Positions 1-7,627 of a DNA stretch of 34,745 nucleotides are shown one piece after another. The stretch's first letter is position 1; each line of letters begins with the position of its first letter. The notes under the pieces were generated by a model. It worked only from the letters and a program-made list of their open reading frames with translations, ran no database searches and was not told the origin of the DNA. This DNA is from Dysgonomonas sp. 511 (lineage in GTDB: Bacteria; Bacteroidota; Bacteroidia; Bacteroidales; Dysgonomonadaceae), in the NCBI RefSeq assembly GCF_010501105.1, contig NZ_QVMQ01000038.1, positions 1 to 34,745 of the forward strand, written 5' to 3'. Position numbers and translations under genes: made by a program.

Positions 1-93
1 GATCTGACTTGATCTTAAATACTTGTTTGCGAAAATCTAGTGAATAACTCATTCTCAAAGATACTAAAAATATGTCAAATTATTATGATTTAA
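1..93. other. Non-SusC sequence abutting a truncated susC
   Basis: The frame that encodes the SusC tail downstream carries stop codons at 10-12, 16-18 and 91-93, and the 93 bases are AT-rich and do not resemble a SusC barrel. The recognisable SusC reading begins only around base 100. This stretch is therefore foreign to susC. It could be the end of an insertion sequence, a deletion junction or an assembly join at a repeat. I could not recognise a transposase or a terminal inverted repeat in it. Confidence 0.4.
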
Positions 94-348
94 CTATACA
101 TTACTTCGAGCAGGTTTATCGAAAGCGGGTCTTACCTCCGCTTGAAAAACATACAGTTGGGCTACACCCTTCCGAGAGCTATAGTACAAAAAGTAGGAAT
201 TGAGCAATGCCGTTTCTACCTGTCGGCAAGCAACCTGTTCACCATAACCAACTATACGGGATACGACCCTGAAGTGGGTGGCGGGGTCGACTACGGCAAC
301 TACCCTCAATCGCGGACATTTATGATTGGTGCAAACATTAATTTTTAA
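94..348 (+). pseudogene. C-terminal fragment of a SusC/RagA-type TonB-dependent outer membrane transporter
   Basis: The open frame from 94 ends in the classic SusC C-terminus: a GSYLRLKN-IQLGYTLP segment, then YLSASNLFTITNYTGYDPE, then a final beta-strand ending in an aromatic residue (GANINF). These form the last strands of the 22-stranded barrel that imports oligosaccharides together with SusD. Only about 80 codons are present, whereas complete SusC proteins are near 1,000 residues. No start codon belongs to it: the in-frame TTG at 142 lies inside the conserved motif. The frame is closed by TAA at 91-93, so the gene is broken in this sequence as given. It ends 11 bases before susD, the usual operon spacing. 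Family assignment is strong; whether the truncation is biological or an assembly effect is open. Confidence 0.8.
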
Positions 349-359
349 AAAACTGAATC

Positions 360-1943
360 ATGAAAAAATATATATCAACAAATATACTATGCATCCTGTC
401 GGCTTTGTTCCTCACATCGTGCAACGATTGGCTGACCGAAACGAGCCCGGGTGTAACCGAACTTGATGATTATTTCACTAATGGGCAAACCGCCATACAA
501 TCCGTGAATGCAGCATATACGCCCATAGCATGGGACTATAACACTACTTTTATCAATGAATGGTTTATTGGTGATGTTGTTTCCGACGATGCCCTCAAAG
601 GCGGACAAAACATTAGCGATATGGCTGATGCCTACGACATGGAAAACTTCAAAACCAACTCAAACAACGGTCTTTTGCTCGATTATTACAGAGCGCAGTA
701 TCAGGGTATCAGCCGTTGCAACCTTGTATTGCAGGAAGTACCGCCGATGGCGACAGACACAATAATGGATATAAAACTGAAAGACCGCCTGATTGGCGAA
801 GCCAAGTTCCTTCGTGCCATGTACTACTTCCGGCTTGTACGGATATTCGGAGGAGTACCGAAGATAGACTTCGTGATAATGAGCAATAACCAATGGAAAC
901 AGCCACGCGCCTCGGCCGACGATATATACAAGTTTATCATCGAAGACCTGCTTGACGCCGAAAAGAAACTATGGGTAAAAAGTGAATATAAGGCTGAAGA
1001 CCTCGGACGCGCAACAAAAGGTGCTGCACAAGCCATGTTGCTGAAAGCTTACCTGTATGCTCACAACTATCCGGAAGCCGAGAAATGGGGAGCAACACTG
1101 GTCAAGCAAGCCGAAGATGACGGAGAATATAGCCTCTGCACCAATTACAAAGACAATTTTGCACTTGCCGGAGAAAACGGGCAGGAGTCGATATTCGAGA
1201 TACAATACATGTCTGACCCGCAAAGCGACTACGGCGGCTTTGGATTCTCCCGCGGTACATTCGGCGTTGTGCTCACACGTTCGCGTTCGTCGAAACTAGG
1301 AGGAGGCTGGGGCTTCAACAAACCGACTCAAGACCTCTACAATGAATACGAAACCAGCGATCCGCGCCGCGATGCTACAATACTAAAACCAACCGATGCC
1401 GAAATAGAAACACCCGAACAGGAAATATACCTCGGTTCGCGCTACGTAAGCAAGAAATATGCAATGATGGAAGACGGAGCCGGAGGCACCATATTCAAGC
1501 TGGACCACGATAGCCGCGGTCCGATCAATACAAAGGCAATACGCTATGCCGACGCTCTGCTTATGTATGCCGAGGCCTGCGTAGAAAACAATAATACCAC
1601 TACAGCCAAATGGGCACTCGAAAAAGTAAGGGAGAGAGCCAGAGGCGGCAACAACGCCATACTACCGGCTTTCCCTAACTACAAAGGATATACCGACACC
1701 AAAGCCGACCTGATAAAAGCAATCCGCCACGAACGCCGCGTAGAGTTGGCAATGGAAGGGCACCGCTGGTTCGACCTCTGCCGCTGGGGAACTGTGAAAA
1801 AAGTAATGGATGCCTACAAGGCAAACGAAACAGAAGAAGCCCGTAAGCATATGGCAGACTTTATAGAAGGAAAACACGAGCTGTTCCCTATTCCCGCCGA
1901 AGAAGTCAATCTCGGTTCATTAACTCAAAACAACGGATATTGA
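360..1943 (+). CDS. SusD/RagB-family starch-binding-like outer membrane lipoprotein
   Basis: This 527-residue protein is a typical SusD homologue. SusD proteins sit as a lid over the SusC barrel and bind glycan at the cell surface. It has a lipoprotein signal peptide with lipobox LTSC (lipidated Cys21), an N-terminal helical region with the RFLRA-type segment (AKFLRAMYYFRLVRIFGG) and, near the C-terminus, the family-typical RHERRVELAMEGHRWFDLCRWG block followed by a LFPIPAEEV motif. Length is normal for the family. It follows the SusC fragment by 11 bases and is followed by a lipoprotein and three glycoside hydrolases, which points to beta-1,3-glucan as ligand; that substrate is inferred from the neighbours, not from this protein itself. 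Confidence 0.95.
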   Translation: MKKYISTNILCILSALFLTSCNDWLTETSPGVTELDDYFTNGQTAIQSVNAAYTPIAWDYNTTFINEWFIGDVVSDDALKGGQNISDMADAYDMENFKTNSNNGLLLDYYRAQYQGISRCNLVLQEVPPMATDTIMDIKLKDRLIGEAKFLRAMYYFRLVRIFGGVPKIDFVIMSNNQWKQPRASADDIYKFIIEDLLDAEKKLWVKSEYKAEDLGRATKGAAQAMLLKAYLYAHNYPEAEKWGATLVKQAEDDGEYSLCTNYKDNFALAGENGQESIFEIQYMSDPQSDYGGFGFSRGTFGVVLTRSRSSKLGGGWGFNKPTQDLYNEYETSDPRRDATILKPTDAEIETPEQEIYLGSRYVSKKYAMMEDGAGGTIFKLDHDSRGPINTKAIRYADALLMYAEACVENNNTTTAKWALEKVRERARGGNNAILPAFPNYKGYTDTKADLIKAIRHERRVELAMEGHRWFDLCRWGTVKKVMDAYKANETEEARKHMADFIEGKHELFPIPAEEVNLGSLTQNNGY

Positions 1944-1998
1944 TTATATAAATATATAAACCTAAAATCAAATTTCTAATTATTAAAATTAAAGAATC

Positions 1999-2742
1999 AT
2001 GAAAAAGAATTTTTTTATGCTGCTCTTCATGAGCCTATTATTCACAGGTATAGTTGCAACTTCTTGCTCAAGTGATGACGATGACAATGTTGAAAAACCA
2101 GGAGGTAACAACAATGGCGGAGATGATGGCAACGACAAGGATTTACACGAATCGTTGCAAGGAAGCAACTATTATGTACTGATACTCGACGGCGAAACTT
2201 CTGCAACCATCGAAAAGAAAATCGTAGCAGACTACAGGCCCGACGACACAAACAAATTCCTTTATGTATGGGATAATACATACGATGGAGGTACATCTAC
2301 AGGCCCTAACTTCTATGGCGAAGTAGAGGGATGGACATCGCTGATCGTAGGTGGCGCAGGATGGTCTGGCTGCGGATTTGCAGTAACCGACGGAGTAGAT
2401 ATGACTAAAGTAGACGATTCGTACTCTTTCCATATAGCAATGAAGAGCAAAGACAATGCTTCGCACGTGCTCATCTTCTACGGAAACGACGGTACTAAAG
2501 ATGTAGAAGTGAAGATATGCATAGGTAGCACAAACTTCGAAGAAGTTGCTCCTTATACCGATTTCAAACGCGATGGCGAATGGCACGAAATCATCATACC
2601 GGTAAGCGACCTGTTCGACAAAGGACTACGCTTTGCTAAAGCATCGCCCGATGCCAACGTACTGGCATTCCTTAGTGGTGGCGTTACAGGCACTACACTC
2701 GATGCCGACGCTGCATTCTTCTACAAACCAAAATCTAAATAG
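1999..2742 (+). CDS. Putative surface glycan-binding lipoprotein of the glucan PUL (SusE-position)
   Basis: The 247-residue product has a signal peptide ending in ATSC (Cys23) followed directly by SSDDDD. That acidic stretch matches the lipoprotein export signal that sends Bacteroidota lipoproteins to the outer face of the outer membrane. A low-complexity Gly/Asn/Asp linker (about residues 30-48) leads to a roughly 195-residue domain rich in beta-strands and aromatic residues, with no catalytic motif I recognise. The position right after susD is where SusE/SGBP-type binding proteins are normally encoded. I infer a role in holding glucan at the surface. The exact family is not recognised, and it could be a CBM-like domain of unknown specificity. 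The 55-bp gap from susD is AT-rich. Confidence 0.7.
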   Translation: MKKNFFMLLFMSLLFTGIVATSCSSDDDDNVEKPGGNNNGGDDGNDKDLHESLQGSNYYVLILDGETSATIEKKIVADYRPDDTNKFLYVWDNTYDGGTSTGPNFYGEVEGWTSLIVGGAGWSGCGFAVTDGVDMTKVDDSYSFHIAMKSKDNASHVLIFYGNDGTKDVEVKICIGSTNFEEVAPYTDFKRDGEWHEIIIPVSDLFDKGLRFAKASPDANVLAFLSGGVTGTTLDADAAFFYKPKSK

Positions 2743-2757
2743 TTCGGTTTAGTGCAT

Positions 2758-2794
2758 ATACAAGGTGTGGCATAAGTAGTGCTACACCTTGTAT
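2758..2794 (+). terminator. Intra-operon hairpin between the binding lipoprotein and GH16 genes
   Basis: Arms ATACAAGGTGTGGC (2758-2771) and GCTACACCTTGTAT (2781-2794) pair over 14 positions with one G-U pair and a 9-base loop. No U-run follows, so this is more likely a partial terminator or mRNA stability element separating the binding genes from the enzymes than a full stop. Confidence 0.55.
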
Positions 2795-2853
2795 TCTAAC
2801 CAGAAGATTTAAGATTGAATGAATATAATTTCACTGAATCCTTGTGTAGTCCC

Positions 2854-3786
2854 ATGAAAAAAATACCTTATAAAATGTTTTTATTATCCTTTTTTATTAT
2901 CCTTTTCGCATGCTCAGGTTCGAATGATGGCAACCCACCGAAGGAAGATTCCGTACCTATCGAAACAGGTTCGGGCGAAACAGACGGCTACAAGCTTGTA
3001 TGGGAAGATTTATTTCAAGCACCCGAATTAGACAACAGCAAATGGGCTATTGAAGTTTATGGCGATGGCAGTGGCAACAGGGAGTTGCAATATTACCTCG
3101 AAAAAAATATATCATTAGGGCTTGAACCTGTGACAAAAAAAAGCAGCCTGATAATTACAGCCCGCAAAGAAAACCATAAAGGGCAGCCTGCCACATCGGG
3201 ACGTATTACCACACAAAACAAATACGAATTTACGCATGGCAAAGTGGAAGCCAGCATAAAACTTCCCGGTACGGCAAATGGGCTGTGGCCTGCATTCTGG
3301 CTGCTGGGTGCAGATTTCCCTACAAAGGGATGGCCTGCCTGCGGCGAAATAGACATTCTGGAAATGGGGCATGGCAACGGCATAAAGAACAACATTCAGG
3401 ATAAATACTTCAACGGAGCCCTGCATTGGGGACCCGACTGGAACGGAGGCGCATATCCCAATTATGCCAAAGACAAAACCGCCGATTATAGTTTGCAAGA
3501 CGACTTCCACCTTTATACACTTATCTGGGACGAATCGACAATAAGAATGTACTTAGATATCGACAAGCACCCCGGCACCAGTCCTTACTTCGAAATGGAC
3601 ATCAAGGATAAAACAACAGATACATCTTCGGGAAACTATTTCCACAAGGATTTCTTTATCATCCTCAACCTTGCTGTAGGAGGAAACTTCCCTCAGATAT
3701 GGGACATCAATAAAGTAACAGCCTTCGACAATGGCGATGCAAAAATGTATGTCGACTTTGTCAAAGTATATAAAAAGACAGATTAA
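2854..3786 (+). CDS. GH16 family endo-beta-1,3-glucanase (laminarinase-type), lipoprotein
   Basis: GH16 enzymes hydrolyse beta-1,3- or beta-1,3/1,4-glucans with retention. The signature E-I-D-I-L-E is at residues 165-170 (counting from the start chosen here); the ExDxxE spacing with the extra residue is the laminarinase type, E165 being the nucleophile and E170 the acid/base by family analogy. The usual flanking blocks are visible: an N-terminal YKLVWEDLF segment, GKVEASIKLP, NGLWPAFWLLG and, near the end, FFIILNLAVGGNFP. I chose ATG 2854 over the in-frame ATG at 2815 because it starts a clean lipoprotein signal with Cys20 (LFAC); the upstream start would add 13 polar residues ahead of it. 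Length 310 aa is normal for a single-domain enzyme. It is probably surface-exposed and generates oligosaccharides for the SusCD pair. Confidence 0.92.
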   Translation: MKKIPYKMFLLSFFIILFACSGSNDGNPPKEDSVPIETGSGETDGYKLVWEDLFQAPELDNSKWAIEVYGDGSGNRELQYYLEKNISLGLEPVTKKSSLIITARKENHKGQPATSGRITTQNKYEFTHGKVEASIKLPGTANGLWPAFWLLGADFPTKGWPACGEIDILEMGHGNGIKNNIQDKYFNGALHWGPDWNGGAYPNYAKDKTADYSLQDDFHLYTLIWDESTIRMYLDIDKHPGTSPYFEMDIKDKTTDTSSGNYFHKDFFIILNLAVGGNFPQIWDINKVTAFDNGDAKMYVDFVKVYKKTD

Positions 3787-3808
3787 ATAATAATATAAGA
3801 TAACAGTT

Positions 3809-4810
3809 ATGAAAAAGCTTATTTACTGCCTGTTATGCGCCTTCTCCCTTTCGCTCTTTGCCTGTTCGGACGACAACGGCGAACCTCAGGGCAATGGCAA
3901 CGGGACAGATGATGGAGGAAAGGTGGATTACACAAGTGTACAGAAACGAAGCTTCAAACGGGGAGTTTCGTACAACTTCCAGATGCTCGAAGACGTCGCC
4001 CTTTTAGGTCCCGGCGTATCGTGGTTTTACAACTGGGGGCCGGATATCAGCAACGACCTCAATAATGCGGTAACTCCTCAAAAACTAGACTTTTACCCGA
4101 TGGCATGGAACGGCGCATTCAGCGAAAGCAAAATACGCGCATACAAGCAAGCTCATCCCAACTGCGAATATATCCTCGCCTTCAACGAACCGAACCTTAC
4201 CGACCAGGCAAATATGACGCCTACAGAAGCGGCTACCCACTGGCCACGCCTGAGAGCATTAGCCAACGAGCTTAATATGAAAATCATCTCTCCGGCAATG
4301 AACTACGGAACATTGGCTAATTATAGCGACCCGATAAAATGGCTCGACGAATTTTTCAAGCTCGTACCCCTTTCGGATATCGACGGCATTGCCATACACT
4401 GCTATATGGGCACACCGGCTTCGTTGAAATCGTATGTCGGCCTTTTCAAGAAATATGGAAAGCCTATCTGGATGACCGAGTTTTGTGCATGGGAATCGTA
4501 TATCAACAATGTATCGAAACAGATGGCGTATATGTGCGATGTGCTGAACTATATGGAATGCGACCCCGACATCTACCGCTACGCATGGTTTATACCCCGC
4601 ACCAACGGAAGCGTAAACTCGTACCGTGGTGCTACTATAGAGATATTGCTCGATGGGAAAACCAACAAGACCGTGGAGATGCCTACTACCGGAAATGATG
4701 ACGTGTGGCAAACCGAGACTATCCAAGTCCAGTTGGAACAAGGGAAACACTCGTTGCGCGTGAAGATGAATAAAGGGTCGATGTGTATGAACTGGCTCAG
4801 GTATAAATAA
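3809..4810 (+). CDS. GH128 family beta-1,3-glucanase, lipoprotein, with a partial CBM6-like C-terminus
   Basis: Residues about 45-272 match GH128 (the glycosyl hydrolase catalytic core fold, TIM-barrel beta-1,3-glucanases): RGVSYNF, GVSWFYNWGP, then FNEPN with the presumed acid/base E127 and WMTEFC with the presumed nucleophile E224, and YAWFIPR near 259-264. The signal peptide ends in LFAC (Cys19) followed by SDDNGE, an outer-surface export signal. The C-terminal 61 residues (from R273) do not continue GH128. They read like only the last half of a CBM6 beta-sandwich (an ILLDGK strand, a WQTETIQV strand, a GKHSLRVKM strand and a closing MNWLRYK). The end of the catalytic domain and the first half of the CBM are missing although the frame is intact, which suggests an in-frame deletion. 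The gene lies 22 bp after GH16. Confidence 0.85.
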   Translation: MKKLIYCLLCAFSLSLFACSDDNGEPQGNGNGTDDGGKVDYTSVQKRSFKRGVSYNFQMLEDVALLGPGVSWFYNWGPDISNDLNNAVTPQKLDFYPMAWNGAFSESKIRAYKQAHPNCEYILAFNEPNLTDQANMTPTEAATHWPRLRALANELNMKIISPAMNYGTLANYSDPIKWLDEFFKLVPLSDIDGIAIHCYMGTPASLKSYVGLFKKYGKPIWMTEFCAWESYINNVSKQMAYMCDVLNYMECDPDIYRYAWFIPRTNGSVNSYRGATIEILLDGKTNKTVEMPTTGNDDVWQTETIQVQLEQGKHSLRVKMNKGSMCMNWLRYK

Positions 4811-4853
4811 TACGGATAAAAAAGTAACATATCCTCAATTATATTCTTCCGGC

Positions 4854-4942
4854 TTTATCTATATAAGCCCCCTCCATCCGCCAAGGGGAAGCCCCCTAAT
4901 CCCCCTTGGGGGACTTATGTGCAAAGCCATGACGAGGGAGAG
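4854..4942 (+). repeat. Dispersed GC-rich repeat unit (copy 1)
   Basis: A block beginning TTTATCTATATAAGCCCCCT and containing short C-run/G-run pairs and the phrase GCAAAGCCATG. A related copy lies at 34491-34555 and a shorter core, AGCCCCCT...GGGAGACTTA...GCAAAGCCAT, forms the end of rlmN at 19902-19945. It is non-coding here and leads directly into the 144-bp tandem repeat. Confidence 0.7.
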
Positions 4943-5283
4943 GAAAAAGTAACAAGGAAAAAGTGATAAAAATGTGTTACAAGTGTTACTTTTTAGAGAG
5001 ATACAAGATACCAGTAGACGAGTAAACGAGTTGGTTTCTGATAAAATATGAACTTGTATCTCGTATCTTGTTTACTTGTATCTAAAGAAAAGGTAACAAG
5101 GAAAAAGTAATGAAAAGGTGTTACAAGTGTTACTTTTTGGGGAGATGCAAGACACCAGTAGACGAGTTAACGAGCTGGTCTCTTGTAAAATAAGAACTTG
5201 TATCTCGTATCTTGTTTACTTGTATCTAAAGAAAAGGTAACAAGGAAAAAGTAATGAAAAGGTGTTACACGTGTTACTTTTTC
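4943..5283 (+). repeat. 144-bp tandem repeat, about 2.4 copies, between the GH128 and GH3 genes
   Basis: The phrase GAAAA(A/G)GTAACAAGGAAAAA recurs at 4943, 5087 and 5231, exactly 144 bases apart. Two full units are followed by a partial third that stops about 30 bases before the GH3 start. Each unit opens with a roughly 50-bp segment having inverted ends (AAAAGTAACA ... TGTTACTTTTT) and continues with GACGAGT(A/T)AACGAG and repeated CTTGTATCT phrases. Copies 1 and 2 differ at scattered bases, so the duplication is not brand new. The inverted segment also occurs at 23170-23220, 23415-23470 and, decayed, at 34556-34600. With 4811-4942 this accounts for the 500-bp gap; no gene is seen. Confidence 0.9.
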
Positions 5284-5316
5284 TCTTAGCTGATAGGAGT
5301 AACTAAAAAAAATAGA

Positions 5317-7551
5317 ATGATGAAAATAAAAGATATAATAATTTTGGCTTTATTGCTGGCAGTAATAACGGGGTGCTCCGAGAAGAAAGACCCGGTAGAA
5401 CAGAAAATAGACCAGTTGATATCGCAAATGACCCTGAAAGAAAAAATAGGGCAAATGAACCAACTCACCGGAATAGGCATGGCTGACGATATGACAAATG
5501 CTGTGCGAAACGGTGACGTAGGCTCTATATTGAACGAAATAGATGCCGTGACTGTAAACAAACTGCAAAAAATAGCAGTGGAAGAAAGCCGCCTGAAAAT
5601 CCCATTGATATTTGCACGCGACGTAATACATGGTTACAAAACAATATTCCCCATACCATTGGGGCAGGCTGCATCGTGGAATCCTGCCGTTGCCGAAAGC
5701 GGAGCCCGTGTAGCAGCCGAAGAAGCCAGTTCGGTCGGCATCCGCTGGACTTTCGCACCGATGATAGACATCAGCCGCGATCCGCGGTGGGGACGCATAG
5801 CCGAATCGTGCGGCGAAGACCCATACCTCACTTCGGTAATAGGAGCAGCTATGGTAAAAGGATTTCAGGGCGACACGCTATCTGCTCCCGGCAGTATAGC
5901 AGCATGCGCCAAACACTTTGTAGGCTATGGGGCTAGCGAATCGGGAAAAGACTACAATACTACATGGATACCCGAGCTGCAACTAAGGGAAGTATATTTC
6001 CCGCCATTCCAGGCAGCAATAGAAGCCGGAGCAGCTACATTTATGTGCTCGTTCAACGATATTAACGGAGTTCCTGCTTCGGGCAGCACATTCCTCAACC
6101 GCCAGGTACTACGCAAAGAATGGAAGTACGATGGAGTATTGGTTAGCGACTGGGGTTCTATCGAGCAAATGATACCTCACGGTTTTTGCGCCGACCTGAA
6201 AGAAGCCGGAGAGAAAGCTGCTATTGCAGGTGTAGATATCGACATGATGGGATATGCATATATCAACCATCTGGAAGAATTGGTAAAAAGCGGGGCTGTG
6301 AACGAAAAACTGATAGACGAGGCTGTGCGCAACATCTTGCGTCTTAAATTCCGTCTGGGGCTCTTCGAAAACCCTTATGTTAAAGAACAAGGAAGGGATG
6401 CCTTTTACACCGAATCGTCTTTGCAGAAAGCAAAAGACGCTGCCATAGAAAGCGTTGTATTGCTAAAAAACGACAACGATGTGTTGCCTCTGAGCAATAA
6501 TATAAAATCGGTAGCCGTTGTCGGCCCATTGTCCGATTCGCAAGCCGACCAACTGGGAACATGGTGTTTCGATGCCGAGCCCGAACATTCGGTGACGCCA
6601 CTCACTGCAATCCGAAACGACTATGGGACGCAAGTACGGGTAATAGCAGAAGAAGGACTTACGTATAGCCGCGACAAAAATGCAAACGGGATAAGCAAAG
6701 CCGTTGCCGCAGCACGGAATGCTGATGTAATACTATTCTTTGCCGGCGAGGAAGCCGTATTGTCGGGAGAAGCCCGTTCGAGAGCAGATATCAGCCTGCC
6801 GGGCAAACAAATGGAAATGCTCGCAGCATTGAAGCAGACTGGCAAGCCTGTGGTGATGATCGTTATGGCAGGCAGGCCATTGACAATAGAGAAAGAAGTG
6901 GAAATGGCAGATGCCGTATTATACGCATTTCATGGTGGCACAATGGCCGGCCCGGCACTGGCAGACCTCATTTTCGGGAAAGCCATACCATCGGGCAAGC
7001 TGCCTGTAACCATGCCACGGATGGTAGGGCAAGTTCCGGTCTATTATTCGCATAAAATGACAGGGCGTCCGGCTCAGAATATCACATTGATAGACGACAT
7101 CGAAGTGGGAGCCAAACAGACTTCTATAGGGTTTACAAGCTATCACCTCGACGCCGGAGACTCGCCTCTCTTCCCATTCGGATACGGGCTTTCGTACACT
7201 ACATTCAAGTATGGGGATGTGAAACTGTCGGCCACTGCTTTGGGTATGAACGATGAACTGACAGCAACCTGCGACATAACCAATACCGGCAACTATACTG
7301 CTAGCGAAGTAGTGCAGCTTTATATCCGCGACAAGGTAGGCTCGCTTGTACGCCCTGTAAAAGAGTTGAAGGGATTTGACAAGGTGCAGGTTGAAGCAGG
7401 ACAAACAAAGACTATATCATTTACCATAACTGCAAACGACCTTGCATTCTGGCACGAAGATATGGCGAAGCGTCCCGAAGCAGGAGACTTTACGCTATGG
7501 ATTGCAACAGACAGCAGTTCGGGTACAAGTGTAGACTTTACTTTGAGGTAA
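5317..7551 (+). CDS. GH3 family beta-glucosidase, lipoprotein
   Basis: This 744-residue exo-acting enzyme would release glucose from beta-glucan oligosaccharides. Its layout is standard for GH3: an N-terminal barrel with MTLKEKIGQM, RDPRWGR and KHFVGYGASE; the nucleophile motif VLVSDWGS with Asp278; a second alpha/beta domain with SGEARSRADISLPGKQ, where E485 is the likely acid/base; and a C-terminal fibronectin III-like domain (about 640-740) after FPFGYGLSYT. The signal peptide ends VITGC (Cys20), followed by SEKKDP, which lacks the acidic export signal of its neighbours, so a periplasmic-facing location is likely. The start ATGATG is ambiguous by one codon. AGGAG at 5295 is too far upstream to be a convincing ribosome site. 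It is the last gene of the glucan locus on this strand. Confidence 0.93.
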   Translation: MMKIKDIIILALLLAVITGCSEKKDPVEQKIDQLISQMTLKEKIGQMNQLTGIGMADDMTNAVRNGDVGSILNEIDAVTVNKLQKIAVEESRLKIPLIFARDVIHGYKTIFPIPLGQAASWNPAVAESGARVAAEEASSVGIRWTFAPMIDISRDPRWGRIAESCGEDPYLTSVIGAAMVKGFQGDTLSAPGSIAACAKHFVGYGASESGKDYNTTWIPELQLREVYFPPFQAAIEAGAATFMCSFNDINGVPASGSTFLNRQVLRKEWKYDGVLVSDWGSIEQMIPHGFCADLKEAGEKAAIAGVDIDMMGYAYINHLEELVKSGAVNEKLIDEAVRNILRLKFRLGLFENPYVKEQGRDAFYTESSLQKAKDAAIESVVLLKNDNDVLPLSNNIKSVAVVGPLSDSQADQLGTWCFDAEPEHSVTPLTAIRNDYGTQVRVIAEEGLTYSRDKNANGISKAVAAARNADVILFFAGEEAVLSGEARSRADISLPGKQMEMLAALKQTGKPVVMIVMAGRPLTIEKEVEMADAVLYAFHGGTMAGPALADLIFGKAIPSGKLPVTMPRMVGQVPVYYSHKMTGRPAQNITLIDDIEVGAKQTSIGFTSYHLDAGDSPLFPFGYGLSYTTFKYGDVKLSATALGMNDELTATCDITNTGNYTASEVVQLYIRDKVGSLVRPVKELKGFDKVQVEAGQTKTISFTITANDLAFWHEDMAKRPEAGDFTLWIATDSSSGTSVDFTLR

Positions 7552-7571
7552 AGACAAGCTAAAAGCAAACA

Positions 7572-7599
7572 AAGGCTGCCCCCTCACCGGAGCAGCCTT
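7572..7599. terminator. Hairpin between convergent genes
   Basis: AAGGCTGC (7572-7579) and GCAGCCTT (7592-7599) form a perfect 8-bp stem between the converging ends of the GH3 gene and the secreted-protein gene. A T-rich tail (TTTGTTTGCTTTT) follows it on the - strand, so it can end the - strand transcript and perhaps the + one. Confidence 0.6.
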
Positions 7600-7627
7600 C
7601 GCTTATCATATATGTTGGCCTATACGT

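Noticed and set aside
2815..2853. Upstream start for the GH16 gene at 2815
   Set aside because: It would put 13 polar residues ahead of a clean lipoprotein signal peptide.
4943..5283. Repeat array as a CRISPR
   Set aside because: Whole 144-bp units repeat head to tail without unique spacers, and no cas gene is present.
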